Source of the DNA: an uncultured Oscillospiraceae bacterium
Lineage (GTDB): Bacteria; Bacillota; Clostridia; Oscillospirales; Ruminococcaceae
Direction: 5' to 3'
Assembly (NCBI GenBank): GCA_934448295.1
Contig: CAKSEY010000008.1
Coordinates: forward strand, 71,119 to 135,118
DNA: 64,000 nt
Shown: in pieces, positions 51,735-60,479 of the stretch
How the letters are laid out: the number at the start of each line of letters is the position of its first letter
Numbering within the stretch: the first letter of the stretch is position 1
Made by a program: the position numbers and the translations under genes
The notes under the pieces: model-generated
What the model was told of the DNA's origin: nothing
The model's database searches: none
What the model saw: the letters and a program-made list of their open reading frames with translations, nothing else

Positions 51735-51944
51735 AGAAACTGTGGGGGAAAAACTCTTGTTTTTCCCCCACACCCCTTTTAGCGCTTATGGAGCGTAAAG
51801 CCGCACTGCGTGCGGAGTGGCGGGGCTCTGCCCCACACCCTGCCAGCCTTTTATAAAAGGCTGAACCGAAAACTTTCATAGCGCTACGCGCAAATTTAAT
51901 GGGTTTATCGACAGCCTGGAGGGCGGAAAAATCCACCCTTTTTC
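51735..51944. repeat. palindrome-rich non-coding segment
   Basis: This gene-free stretch holds a run of hairpins: TGTGGGGGAAAAA/TTTTTCCCCCACA (near 51740-51772), CCGCACTGCGTGCGG, GGGGCTCTGCCCC, and AGCCTTTTATAAAAGGCT (51846-51863). It ends in TTTATCGACAGCCTGGAGGG (from 51904), a partial copy of the hairpin repeat at 51659. It is probably a composite of repetitive intergenic elements; no coding capacity is seen. Confidence 0.55.
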
Positions 51945-51946
51945 AT

Positions 51947-52001
51947 TTTACATACATTTAACACACCGGTGCTTTTGGATTTAACATTGTTTTGCTATAA
52001 T
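51947..52001 (+). promoter_or_regulatory. pstS promoter with TTAACA-type Pho boxes
   Basis: TTTACA (51947-51952), five bases, TTAACA (51958-51963), and a further TTAACA (51981-51986) precede a TATAAT (51996-52001). The 6-5-6 direct repeat is the spacing used by Bacillus PhoP. No good -35 box is present, which agrees with activation by a PhoP-type regulator such as the one encoded at 56404. Confidence 0.65.
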
Positions 52002-52068
52002 TGTTCTTGTAAACAGGAAAACAAATAGCGGTAATCCACCGCATACGAATCTAAGGAGAACAATTACT

Positions 52069-53004
52069 ATGAAGATGACAAGAAGAATCACACTCAGCAC
52101 AGCGGCTCTGCTGGCAGTAGCAGCACTCGCAGGCTGCTCCGGCAATACGACAAGATCCTCAGCACCTGCGGCGGACAACAGCTCCGCAGCGGCTGAAAAC
52201 ACAGGCGCAAAGCTCGACACCGATATCACCGTAGTTTCCCGCGAGGACGGCTCCGGCACAAGAGGCGCGTTCGTTGAGCTGATGGGCATTGAGCAGAAGA
52301 ACGAAGCCGGCGAAAAGGAGGACATGACCCGCGGCGACGCTGAGATCTCCAACTCCACAAACGGCGTAATGATGAGCGTTGCAGGCAACGTTGACGCTAT
52401 CGGATACATCTCCCTCGGCTCCCTGAACGACACTGTAAAGGCGCTGGACGTAAACGGCGTTGAATGCTCCGTAGCCGACATCAAGTCCGGCGATTACGTT
52501 GTTGCAAGACCGTTCAACATCTGCTATCAGCAGGCTAAGCTTGACGAGAACGCAGCCGCTCAGGACTTCATCAAGTTCATCGAATCCGTTGAGGGTCAGC
52601 AGATAATCTCCGACAACGGCTACATCTCCATTGATGTTTCTGATAACTACACAGCTTCCGGAGTTTCCGGCGGTATCTCCCTGAACGGCTCCACCTCCGT
52701 TGGCCCGATCATGGAGAAGCTTGCAGAGAGCTACAAGGGTCTTAACCCCGACGTTACCATCGACATTCAGCAGACAGGCTCCGGCGCTGGTATCACCTCC
52801 GCCACCGAGGGCACCTGCGATATCGGTATGTCCTCCCGTGAGCTCAAGCAGGAGGAACTGGACGCAGGTCTTACCGAAATGAAGATCGCCGACGACGGTA
52901 TCGCGGTTATCGTAAACCTCGACAACCCCATTGAGAACATCACCTCCGACGAGATCATGAAGATCTACACCGGCGAGATCAACAACTGGAGCGAGCTTGC
53001 TTAA
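52069..53004 (+). CDS. pstS: phosphate ABC transporter substrate-binding lipoprotein, halves in swapped order
   Basis: A 311-residue lipoprotein with lipobox LAGC (Cys23) and a Ser/Ala-rich linker. Phosphate-binding motifs are present but in unusual order: VVSREDGSGTRGAF and AIGYISLGSLNDTVKAL, which normally lie in the second half, are at residues 54-130, while NGSTSVGPIMEKLAESY, QTGSGAGI, DIGMSSRELK and DGIAVIVN, normally in the first half, are at 205-290. It binds phosphate outside the cell and delivers it to PstCA. It heads the pst operon behind the Pho boxes and is followed by an attenuator. Confidence 0.92.
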   Translation: MKMTRRITLSTAALLAVAALAGCSGNTTRSSAPAADNSSAAAENTGAKLDTDITVVSREDGSGTRGAFVELMGIEQKNEAGEKEDMTRGDAEISNSTNGVMMSVAGNVDAIGYISLGSLNDTVKALDVNGVECSVADIKSGDYVVARPFNICYQQAKLDENAAAQDFIKFIESVEGQQIISDNGYISIDVSDNYTASGVSGGISLNGSTSVGPIMEKLAESYKGLNPDVTIDIQQTGSGAGITSATEGTCDIGMSSRELKQEELDAGLTEMKIADDGIAVIVNLDNPIENITSDEIMKIYTGEINNWSELA

Positions 53005-53081
53005 GTTCGCGTGAATATATGGCGACACCTCGACGCTTAAGTGTTCACAGTGTGTTGCGATAGGTTTCTCCCTTCCCTTTA

Positions 53082-53128
53082 TGCGCTGCGCAGCGGCTTG
53101 TACAGCTCCAAGTGCAGCGCACTTTTTT
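53082..53128 (+). terminator. attenuator between pstS and pstC
   Basis: TGCGCTGC pairs with GCAGCGCA, followed by CTTTTTT, inside the pst operon. Partial termination here would make more binding protein than membrane subunits. Confidence 0.75.
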
Positions 53129-53180
53129 GAGAAAAGAAATGTAAAATCTTTCTCGTGAAATTTTACAAAGAGGTATTATT

Positions 53181-54029
53181 ATGCAGAAGGTAAAAGAAGG
53201 CATAATGCACGCGCTGTTCCTGATATGCGCCTGCGTTTCGATACTCGCGGTGGTGCTGATATGCGTGTATCTGTTCTCGACTGGTATCCCAGCGATGGGC
53301 GAGATAGGCGTGACCGACTTCCTGTTCGGCACAAAATGGAAGCCCTCCAGCGGATACTACGGGATATTCCCGATGATAATCGGTTCGATACTCGTTACCG
53401 GTATCGCAATAGCCATCGGAGTTCCGATCGGGATCCTCTGCGCAGTGTTCATGTCGCACTACTGCCCTAAAAAGCTGTATGCTTTCGTAAAGCCCGCGAT
53501 AAATCTTCTTGCCGGGATCCCGTCCATCGTTTTCGGATTCTTCGGGCTGATGGTCATAGTTCCGATAATGAAGGACCTTTTCGGCGGTTCGGGAAAATCC
53601 CTGCTGACCGCCGGAGTGCTGCTCGGCATAATGATACTCCCCACCGTTATCAAGACCACCGAATCCTCGCTGAATGCGGTTCCCCGCAGCTACTACGAGG
53701 GCGCGCTGGCGCTGGGAGCCACCCACGAAAGGAGCGTGTTCTTCGCTTCCCTGCCGGCGGCTAAATCCGGAATACTCGCGGCGATAATCCTCGGCGTGGG
53801 GCGCGCCATCGGCGAGACTATGGCGGTCATCCTGGTTGCGGGCAACCAGACCGTTATTCCGAAGAGCATCACCTCCGGCGTGCGCACGATGACCTCCAAC
53901 ATCGTAATGGAGATGGGCTATGCGGGCGGACTTCACCGCGGCGCGCTTATTGCCACGGGAGTCGTGCTGTTCGTGTTTATCCTGATAATCAACCTCTGCT
54001 TCTCCGCGCTTAAAAGGAGGAAAGACTGA
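53181..54029 (+). CDS. pstC: phosphate ABC transporter permease PstC
   Basis: A 282-residue permease with six predicted helices; the family loop SYYEGALALGATHERSVFFASLPAAKSG (ABC-coupling EAA loop) lies near residues 171-198. FLFGTKWKPSSGYYGIFP is a typical PstC opening. With PstA it forms the membrane channel for phosphate import. GAGG precedes ATG. The stop shares a base with the pstA start (TGATG). Confidence 0.95.
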   Translation: MQKVKEGIMHALFLICACVSILAVVLICVYLFSTGIPAMGEIGVTDFLFGTKWKPSSGYYGIFPMIIGSILVTGIAIAIGVPIGILCAVFMSHYCPKKLYAFVKPAINLLAGIPSIVFGFFGLMVIVPIMKDLFGGSGKSLLTAGVLLGIMILPTVIKTTESSLNAVPRSYYEGALALGATHERSVFFASLPAAKSGILAAIILGVGRAIGETMAVILVAGNQTVIPKSITSGVRTMTSNIVMEMGYAGGLHRGALIATGVVLFVFILIINLCFSALKRRKD

Positions 54030-54967
54030 TGATCGACGCAGCTAAGACATTGACGCAGAAAAACGAAGCCGCTTCCGGCGCTCCCGCGAAATACATCAAC
54101 CGCGTGACCCTCGGCGCAAGGCTGAAGCAGTACACCCGCAGCCCGCTCTCCCTTATCCTGATGATTCTTGTAATGCTGGCGGCGCTGTTCTCCGTGGGAA
54201 TGCTGCTGTTCATCATCGCGTATATTCTGGTGAACGGAGTGCCGCACCTGACCGCCGAGCAGTTCTCATGGGAATACACCACCGAAAACGTCAGCATGAC
54301 GCCCGCGATAATCAACACGCTCTCAATGGTCGCAATGACCCTTGTCATCGCCGTACCGATAGGAGTTTTCGCGGCGGTATACCTCGTGGAATACGCGAAG
54401 CGCGGCAACAAGCTGGTCAAGGTGATCCGCGTGACCACCGAGACCCTTTCCGGTATTCCGTCGATAGTATTCGGTCTGTTCGGATACCTGATGTTCAATC
54501 TCTCACTGGGCTGGGGATTCTCAATGCTTGCGGGCGTTGTCACCCTGGCTATGATGATACTCCCGCTGATAATACGCACCACTGAGGAGGCTCTCCTTGC
54601 CGTTCCCGACAGCTACCGCGAGGGCAGCTTCGGACTTGGCGCGGGCAAAATGCGCACGGTGTTCCGCGTTATCCTGCCCACTGCGGTGCCCGGCATAATG
54701 TCCGGCGTTATTCTCGCCATCGGACGTATCGTCGGCGAATCCGCAGCGCTGATATTCACCTCCGGCTCCGGTCACAATCTTCCGGGAGCCCTCGCAGGCT
54801 CGGGAAGCTCTGCGGCGACCCTGACGGTGCATATGTACATTCTCTCCACCGAAGGTCTGCACGTTAACGAGGCCTTCGCTTCCGCAGTAGTTCTGCTTGT
54901 GCTCACATTCATCATCAACCTTATATCCGACCTCATCGAGCGTCGCATTGCGAAAAAGAAAGGATAA
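54029..54967 (+). CDS. pstA: phosphate ABC transporter permease PstA
   Basis: A 312-residue permease. About 40 charged residues precede the first helix; the coupling loop SYREGSFGLGAGKMRTVFRVILPTAVPG lies near residues 193-220, and the protein ends IERRIAKKKG. It pairs with PstC. Its start overlaps the pstC stop by one base and pstB begins four bases after its stop, so the subunits are translated together. Confidence 0.95.
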   Translation: MIDAAKTLTQKNEAASGAPAKYINRVTLGARLKQYTRSPLSLILMILVMLAALFSVGMLLFIIAYILVNGVPHLTAEQFSWEYTTENVSMTPAIINTLSMVAMTLVIAVPIGVFAAVYLVEYAKRGNKLVKVIRVTTETLSGIPSIVFGLFGYLMFNLSLGWGFSMLAGVVTLAMMILPLIIRTTEEALLAVPDSYREGSFGLGAGKMRTVFRVILPTAVPGIMSGVILAIGRIVGESAALIFTSGSGHNLPGALAGSGSSAATLTVHMYILSTEGLHVNEAFASAVVLLVLTFIINLISDLIERRIAKKKG

Positions 54968-54971
54968 CACC

Positions 54972-55718
54972 ATGAAATTCGATATCAGGAACGCCGAGCT
55001 TTATTACGGCGACTTCAAGGCGCTCAAGGGCATAAACCTCGAAATACCGGAGAACAGGATAACCGCTTTCATAGGGCCGTCCGGCTGCGGAAAATCCACG
55101 CTCTTAAAGTCCCTCAACCGCATGAACGACCTCGTGGAGGGCTGCCGCATAACCGGGCAGTTCCTGCTGGACGGCGAGGACATCTACGGCAAGATGGACG
55201 TGAACCTCCTGCGCAAGCGCGTGGGAATGGTGTTCCAGAAGCCGAATCCGTTCCCGATGAGCGTTTACGACAACATCGCGTTCGGCCCGCGCACCCACGG
55301 GATACACTCCAAGGTGAAGCTGGACGATATCGTTGAGAAGTCCCTGCGCGACGCTGCCATCTGGGACGAGCTAAAGGACAGGCTGAAAAAATCCGCGCTG
55401 GGGCTTTCCGGCGGTCAGCAGCAGAGACTCTGCATTGCACGCGCCCTCGCCGTCGAGCCGGAGGTGCTGCTGATGGACGAGCCGACCTCCGCGCTGGACC
55501 CTATTTCCACTTCAAAGATAGAAGACCTTGCAATTGAGCTGAAAAAAGAGTATACTATTGTTATGGTAACTCACAATATGCAGCAGGCGGCGAGAATCTC
55601 AGACAAAACGGCGTTCTTCCTGCTGGGCGAGGTCGTGGAATACGCGGACACTGACGCTATCTTCTCCAACCCGCAGGATCAGCGGACGGAGGACTACATA
55701 ACCGGACGCTTCGGCTGA
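54972..55718 (+). CDS. pstB: phosphate ABC transporter ATP-binding protein
   Basis: A 248-residue ABC ATPase: Walker A GPSGCGKST (residues 35-43), Q-loop FQKPNPFPMSVYDNIAFGPR (PstB-specific), signature LSGGQQQRLCIARAL, Walker B LLMDEPTSALDP and the switch His in VTHNMQQA. It powers phosphate import. I take the ATG at 54972 after AAAGGATAA; an earlier in-frame start would overlap pstA widely. Confidence 0.97.
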   Translation: MKFDIRNAELYYGDFKALKGINLEIPENRITAFIGPSGCGKSTLLKSLNRMNDLVEGCRITGQFLLDGEDIYGKMDVNLLRKRVGMVFQKPNPFPMSVYDNIAFGPRTHGIHSKVKLDDIVEKSLRDAAIWDELKDRLKKSALGLSGGQQQRLCIARALAVEPEVLLMDEPTSALDPISTSKIEDLAIELKKEYTIVMVTHNMQQAARISDKTAFFLLGEVVEYADTDAIFSNPQDQRTEDYITGRFG

Positions 55719-55735
55719 TTTATGGAGGATATATT

Positions 55736-56374
55736 ATGAGAAACCGCTTTGACGAACAGCTCGAACAGCTAAACGTGGAGCTTATCAAGATGGGCGCGCT
55801 CTGCGAGGAAAGCATTGCCTGCGCAGTAAAGGCGCTGTTCGACGAAAAGACCGAGGAGATGATCTCCAAGGTGAACGACAACGAAGAAGAAACCGACCAC
55901 ATGGAGCATGATATTGAGGCGCTGTGCATGAAGCTCCTGCTCCACCAGCAGCCCGTTGCGCGCGACCTGCGCAGCGTATCCTCCGCGCTGAAGATGATCT
56001 CCGACATGGAGCGCATCGGCGACCAGTCGCAGGATATCGCGGAGATCGCGGGGTTCGTGCATTCCACGGAGCTCACCGGAAAGGTGCACATCTCCGACAT
56101 GGCGAACGAGGCTATCAGCATGGTGACGATGAGCGTGGATTCCTTCGTGAAGAAGGACGTGAAGCTCGCGCAGCAGGCGATAGCCGCAGACGACACCGTT
56201 GACCAGCTTTTTCTCAAGGTCAAGGAGGAGCTTATCGAGCTGGTGCGCGGGGATTCAGACGAGGCGGAGTACTTTATGGATCTGCTGATGGCGGCAAAGT
56301 ACCTTGAACGGATCGCCGATCATGCAACAAATATCGCAGAATGGGTGGTATACTCCATAACCGGAGAACGCTGA
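55736..56374 (+). CDS. phoU: phosphate transport regulator PhoU
   Basis: A 212-residue protein of two three-helix bundles, each with the metal-binding E(D)xxxD-type motif: residues 75-95 (SALKMISDMERIGDQSQDIAEI) and 180-205 (AAKYLERIADHATNIAEW). PhoU links the Pst transporter to the PhoR kinase and damps the response when phosphate is ample. GGAGGA precedes ATG. It lies between pstB and the two-component genes. Confidence 0.95.
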   Translation: MRNRFDEQLEQLNVELIKMGALCEESIACAVKALFDEKTEEMISKVNDNEEETDHMEHDIEALCMKLLLHQQPVARDLRSVSSALKMISDMERIGDQSQDIAEIAGFVHSTELTGKVHISDMANEAISMVTMSVDSFVKKDVKLAQQAIAADDTVDQLFLKVKEELIELVRGDSDEAEYFMDLLMAAKYLERIADHATNIAEWVVYSITGER

Positions 56375-56403
56375 CCCGCACATCACGAAAGAGAGTGAAC
56401 GAC

Positions 56404-57075
56404 ATGGTTTATATGCTGGAGGACGACGCAAATATCAGGAACTTCGTGCTGTACGCACTGAATAATTCCGGGCTGGAGGCAAAGGGCTTCGAGCGCCCCT
56501 CCGAATTCTGGGAGGCGCTGAAGGAGGAGGAGCCGTCGGTGCTGCTGCTGGATATAATGCTCCCGGACGAGGACGGGCTTTCCGTGCTGGCGAAGCTCCG
56601 CGCGAACCCGGAGCACGCCTCCCTGCCGGTGATAATGCTCACCGCAAAGGGCACGGAATACGACAAGGTGATAGGGCTTGACAGCGGCGCGGACGACTAC
56701 GTTGCAAAGCCCTTCGGCACGATGGAGCTTATCTCCAGGATAAAGGCGCTGCTGCGCCGCACCGCCTCCAACAGCACGGTGGAATACTCCGTCGGCGGTC
56801 TTTACGTCAACTCCACAAAGCACATCGTAAAGGTGAACGGCGAGGAAGTCCAGCTCACCTACAAGGAATTCGAGCTGCTGTGCCTGCTGCTGGAAAACAT
56901 GGGCACGGTGCTTTCCCGCGAGAAGATAATCTCCAAGGTCTGGGGCTATGACTTCGACGGCGAGAGCCGCACAGTCGATGTACATATCCGCACGCTCCGC
57001 CTGAAGCTGGGCGAATGCGGCGGAATGATAGAGACCGTCCGCGGCATAGGCTACAAAGCTGTTGATATAGGCTGA
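56404..57075 (+). CDS. phoP: PhoP/PhoB-type response regulator
   Basis: A 223-residue OmpR-family regulator. Receiver domain: acidic pair EDD at 6-8, phospho-acceptor Asp50 in LLLDIMLP, Lys102 in DDYVAKPFG. Winged helix at about 125-220 with TYKEFELLCLLLENMGTVLSRE and SRTVDVHIRTLRLKLG. It should bind the TTAACA boxes ahead of pstS when phosphorylated by the kinase encoded 11 bases downstream. The start is set by GAGAGTGAACGAC before ATG; a longer frame would extend into phoU. Confidence 0.94.
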   Translation: MVYMLEDDANIRNFVLYALNNSGLEAKGFERPSEFWEALKEEEPSVLLLDIMLPDEDGLSVLAKLRANPEHASLPVIMLTAKGTEYDKVIGLDSGADDYVAKPFGTMELISRIKALLRRTASNSTVEYSVGGLYVNSTKHIVKVNGEEVQLTYKEFELLCLLLENMGTVLSREKIISKVWGYDFDGESRTVDVHIRTLRLKLGECGGMIETVRGIGYKAVDIG

Positions 57076-57086
57076 CGGAGGGCGCT

Positions 57087-58775
57087 ATGACTAAACGAAT
57101 TTTCGGCGGCGCGTTCCTTGTGTCGCTCATTGCGATTTTATCGGCGGTGGCTCTGGTGCTCGGCATCGCCTACAACAAGGAGCAGGACGTTTTTAAATCC
57201 CAACTTGAACAGCAGGCAATGCTGCTTGCGGCGACAATGGAAAGCACCGACCCCGCCACGGACGTCAGAAGCCTTGAAAAGCTCAGCGCCGACATACATG
57301 GCGTCTTTGAAAACCGCATTACCTACATCGGCGCGGACGGCACGGTGCTCTACGACAACAAGGCGGATATCTCCACGATGGAAAACCACCTCAACCGCGA
57401 GGAGGTAGTCGCCGCCAAGAACTCCGGAACGGGCACCGCAGTGCGCACCAGCTACACCGTTTCAGAGATGTCGGTCTACTGCGCGCGGGTCATCGGATAC
57501 GACTGCGTTGTGCGCGTTTCCGGCACGATGGACACCGTTTTCGCGCGAATGGCGGGAATGTGGTGGGAAATACTTCTCGTTATCATCGCGACTGCGCTGG
57601 TTTCCGTGGGAGTTGCCGCGCTGGTGGCAAGGGCGATAGTCAAGCCTATCAACGGCATAGACCTCAAAAACCCCGATATCTCTGAAAGCTACGGAGAGAT
57701 TGCACCGCTGCTGCACCGCATAACCGAGCAGAACCACGAGATAGACCAGAAGATAGCCGAGCTGACCCGCAGCCGCAAGGAATTCTCCCTGATAACCGAG
57801 AACATGAGCGAGGGCTTCATCATCACAGACAGCCGCACGGAGGTGCTTTCCTACAACACGGCGGCGCTGGATATCCTCGGCTCCGGGTTCACCGGCGACA
57901 GCAGGAGCGTGCTTGTACTCAACCGCAGCGAGGCGTTCCGCACCGCAGTTGAATCCGCGCTGAACGGAAAGCGCAGCGAGGAAAACCTGAACATCTCCGA
58001 GAAGATATACCAGGTCATCGCGACCCCGGTCGTGACAGACGGAACGGTCAGCGGCGCGGTAATAATCATCCTTGACGTCACCGAAAAGGAAAGCCGCGAG
58101 GAGCTGCGCCGGGAGTTCACCTCCAACGTGTCCCACGAGCTGAAAACGCCGCTCACGACCATTTACGGCATATCTGATATGCTGGTCGGCGGCATAGTAA
58201 AGCCGGAGGACGTTGCGGGCTTTGCAAGGAATATCCGCGATGAAGCCGGGCGGCTCATCACGCTTATCCAGGACATAATCAAGCTGTCGCAGCTTGACGA
58301 GAACACCTTCACCGACCGCGCCGAAAAAACCGACCTGCTTGCCGTTGCAGAGATAGCCGCAGAGAGGCTTGCTCCCGCTGCGGAAAAGAAGCACGTCACC
58401 ATCTCCGTCACCGGCGAAAATGCGGAATACACCGGAATAACGTCAGTGCTTGAGGAGATTGTCTACAACCTGCTTGACAACGCCGTGAAGTACAACAAGC
58501 AGGGCGGCAGGGCTGACATAGACGTCCGGAACAGCGCGGACAGCGTAGTGATAACAGTGTCAGATACCGGAATAGGTATCCCGGCGGACAGCACAGACCG
58601 CATTTTCGAGCGGTTCTACCGGGTGGACAAGAGCCACTCCCGCACGATAGGCGGCACCGGGCTGGGGCTCTCCATCGTGAAGCACGGGGTGCTGCTGCAC
58701 GGCGGAACCATCTCCGTAAAGAGCACCGAGGGCTGCGGAACTACATTCACGCTCACCCTCCCGAAAAAGGTATAA
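57087..58775 (+). CDS. phoR: PhoR-type sensor histidine kinase
   Basis: A 562-residue membrane kinase: TM1 at about residues 8-28, an outward sensor domain to about 150, TM2 at about 155-185, a PAS domain (about 225-330, ITDSRTEVLSYNTAALDIL), the HisKA box NVSHELKTPLTT with His near 349, and the ATPase domain with DNAVKYN, DTGIGIP and GTGLGLSIVK. It has no full HAMP. It phosphorylates PhoP under low phosphate, under control of PstSCAB and PhoU. It ends the operon. Confidence 0.94.
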   Translation: MTKRIFGGAFLVSLIAILSAVALVLGIAYNKEQDVFKSQLEQQAMLLAATMESTDPATDVRSLEKLSADIHGVFENRITYIGADGTVLYDNKADISTMENHLNREEVVAAKNSGTGTAVRTSYTVSEMSVYCARVIGYDCVVRVSGTMDTVFARMAGMWWEILLVIIATALVSVGVAALVARAIVKPINGIDLKNPDISESYGEIAPLLHRITEQNHEIDQKIAELTRSRKEFSLITENMSEGFIITDSRTEVLSYNTAALDILGSGFTGDSRSVLVLNRSEAFRTAVESALNGKRSEENLNISEKIYQVIATPVVTDGTVSGAVIIILDVTEKESREELRREFTSNVSHELKTPLTTIYGISDMLVGGIVKPEDVAGFARNIRDEAGRLITLIQDIIKLSQLDENTFTDRAEKTDLLAVAEIAAERLAPAAEKKHVTISVTGENAEYTGITSVLEEIVYNLLDNAVKYNKQGGRADIDVRNSADSVVITVSDTGIGIPADSTDRIFERFYRVDKSHSRTIGGTGLGLSIVKHGVLLHGGTISVKSTEGCGTTFTLTLPKKV

Positions 58776-58777
58776 AC

Positions 58778-58812
58778 TGAACCCCGGTTCCAATACGGAG
58801 CCGGGGTATTTG
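58778..58812. terminator. terminator between phoR and the MATE gene
   Basis: ACCCCGG pairs with CCGGGGT across a 13-base loop and is followed by ATTTGTTATT. It separates convergent genes. Confidence 0.78.
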
Positions 58813-60264
58813 TTATTCGATTTCTGAATCAGAGCCAACGCTGATTTTGTCTATCTTCTCAATTTTTTCCTTTATCTCAGCCAGTTCTTCTTCGATTCCG
58901 GAGCTTTGCGCTGATCCGGCGCTGCGGGCTTTCAGTTTCTTCGCCCAGATTCCAGACTTGTAGAACGCAACAGACATCACGGTAGCGACCGCCCACGCTC
59001 CCGGCCACGAGTACCAGATACCTGCTACGTCGTTCATCGCGTTCGACAGTATCGCGGCAAGCACCACGCGAAGTATCAGGTCGGTGAACGTTGCCGCCAT
59101 GAAGCAGCCCATGCTCTCGCTGCCGCGAAGAACTCCGTCGCAGAGGAGCTTAAGGCACACAACGAAATAAAACGGCGCCACAATGCGCAGGAACTGCGTT
59201 CCGGTGTCCACGGCAAGCTGCGAACTGTCCTGGTTCATGAACAACGACAGAAGCTGCTGGTTGAGTATGAAGAACAGCAGGAAGAACACCAGCGCCGTTG
59301 CCAGCGAAAACAGCAGCACCGACCTGAATCCCTGCTTTATGCGCTCCGGCTTGTTCGCGCCGATGTTCTGCGCCGTGAAGCTGGACATTCCGTTGCCGAT
59401 GGTGGTGAAGCAGGTTATCGCAAATGTATTCAGCTTTATCGCCGCAGAATATCCCGCAACTATCGCCGAGGAACCGAAGCCGTTCACCATGTACTGAATG
59501 AACAGATTCCCCACCGAGATAAAGCTCTGCTGGAGCACGCTCGGCACCGCGACACTGGATATCTCGCCCAGCGCCTTTCCGCTGAACAGCTTTCCGCCCC
59601 TTATCTGCATGGACTTCACGCGGCGGAACAGCAGGAGCAGCGCGAGAATACAAGCCGCTCCCTGAGCCGCGAACGTAGCCCACGCAGCGCCGGCAACTCC
59701 CATTTTCAGCGGGATTATCAGGATACAGTCGAGGATAACGTTGCCCACGGAGCTGCCTATCAGCAGGTAAAGCGGGGTCTTGCTGTCGCCAAGGCTGTTG
59801 AAGATACCCGTCACAACATTATAAAGGAACAGGAACACGAATCCGCCTGTGTAAATCATGAGGTACAGGCAGCCGTCGTCAAAGATGTTCTCCGGGGTCT
59901 GCACCCACTGCATGAAAAGCCCGCTGAACAGCACTCCCACAACGGTCAGCGCCACGGAAAGCACAGTCCCCGCAATAAGCGACGTGGAAATGCAGGTCTT
60001 GGTCATCTGCATATTTCCCGAACCGAAATGCTTGCTTATTACCACCGAGCAGCCTATCTGGCAGCCCACCGCCACCGCCATGAATATCATGGTTATCGGG
60101 TAGCTGGCGCCTATCGCTGCAAGGGCGTCCTCCCCCGCGAATTTTCCGGCGATAACGCTGTCCGCGATGTTGTACATCTGCTGGAACATCACGCTGATGA
60201 ACAGCGGTATCGTGAACATTATCAGCGATTTTCCGGGGCTTCCGACAGTCAGGTCTTTATTCAC
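58813..60264 (-). CDS. MATE family efflux transporter
   Basis: A 483-residue protein with twelve predicted helices in two similar halves, with MATE motifs such as SLIMFTIPLFISVMFQQMYNIADS and GDSKTPLYLLIGSSVGNVILD in the first half and AANKPERIKQGFRS-like (IGANKPERIKQG) in the second. It has a Ser/Glu-rich cytoplasmic tail. MATE pumps expel cationic drugs or metabolites by Na+ or H+ exchange; the substrate here is unknown. I take the GTG at 60264, with GGAGGG six bases before it. Confidence 0.92.
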   Translation of the reverse strand: MNKDLTVGSPGKSLIMFTIPLFISVMFQQMYNIADSVIAGKFAGEDALAAIGASYPITMIFMAVAVGCQIGCSVVISKHFGSGNMQMTKTCISTSLIAGTVLSVALTVVGVLFSGLFMQWVQTPENIFDDGCLYLMIYTGGFVFLFLYNVVTGIFNSLGDSKTPLYLLIGSSVGNVILDCILIIPLKMGVAGAAWATFAAQGAACILALLLLFRRVKSMQIRGGKLFSGKALGEISSVAVPSVLQQSFISVGNLFIQYMVNGFGSSAIVAGYSAAIKLNTFAITCFTTIGNGMSSFTAQNIGANKPERIKQGFRSVLLFSLATALVFFLLFFILNQQLLSLFMNQDSSQLAVDTGTQFLRIVAPFYFVVCLKLLCDGVLRGSESMGCFMAATFTDLILRVVLAAILSNAMNDVAGIWYSWPGAWAVATVMSVAFYKSGIWAKKLKARSAGSAQSSGIEEELAEIKEKIEKIDKISVGSDSEIE

Positions 60265-60387
60265 AATGATCCCTCCAATATTTTTTCCAAACATAAATTA
60301 TATCACAATTTTCCCGGCAAGTAAACTTCCTGCGGGAAGATTCGTCGTTTTTTGGGCAGATTTTGCATGAATAAGACAAAAAAACAC

Positions 60388-60416
60388 TAGACAAATAAAA
60401 GTTTTTGTGATATCCT
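60388..60416 (+). promoter_or_regulatory. promoter of the isomerase gene
   Basis: TAGACA (60388-60393) and TATCCT (60411-60416) with a 17-base spacer, about 64 bases ahead of the start codon. A divergent promoter for the MATE gene (TTTACT-17-TATAAT) lies at about 60300-60330. Confidence 0.6.
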
Positions 60417-60479
60417 ATAAACGTAAACATAAGGGGATACTATGGTATTCCCGGAATATAAAACTGTGAGGGTAAATCA

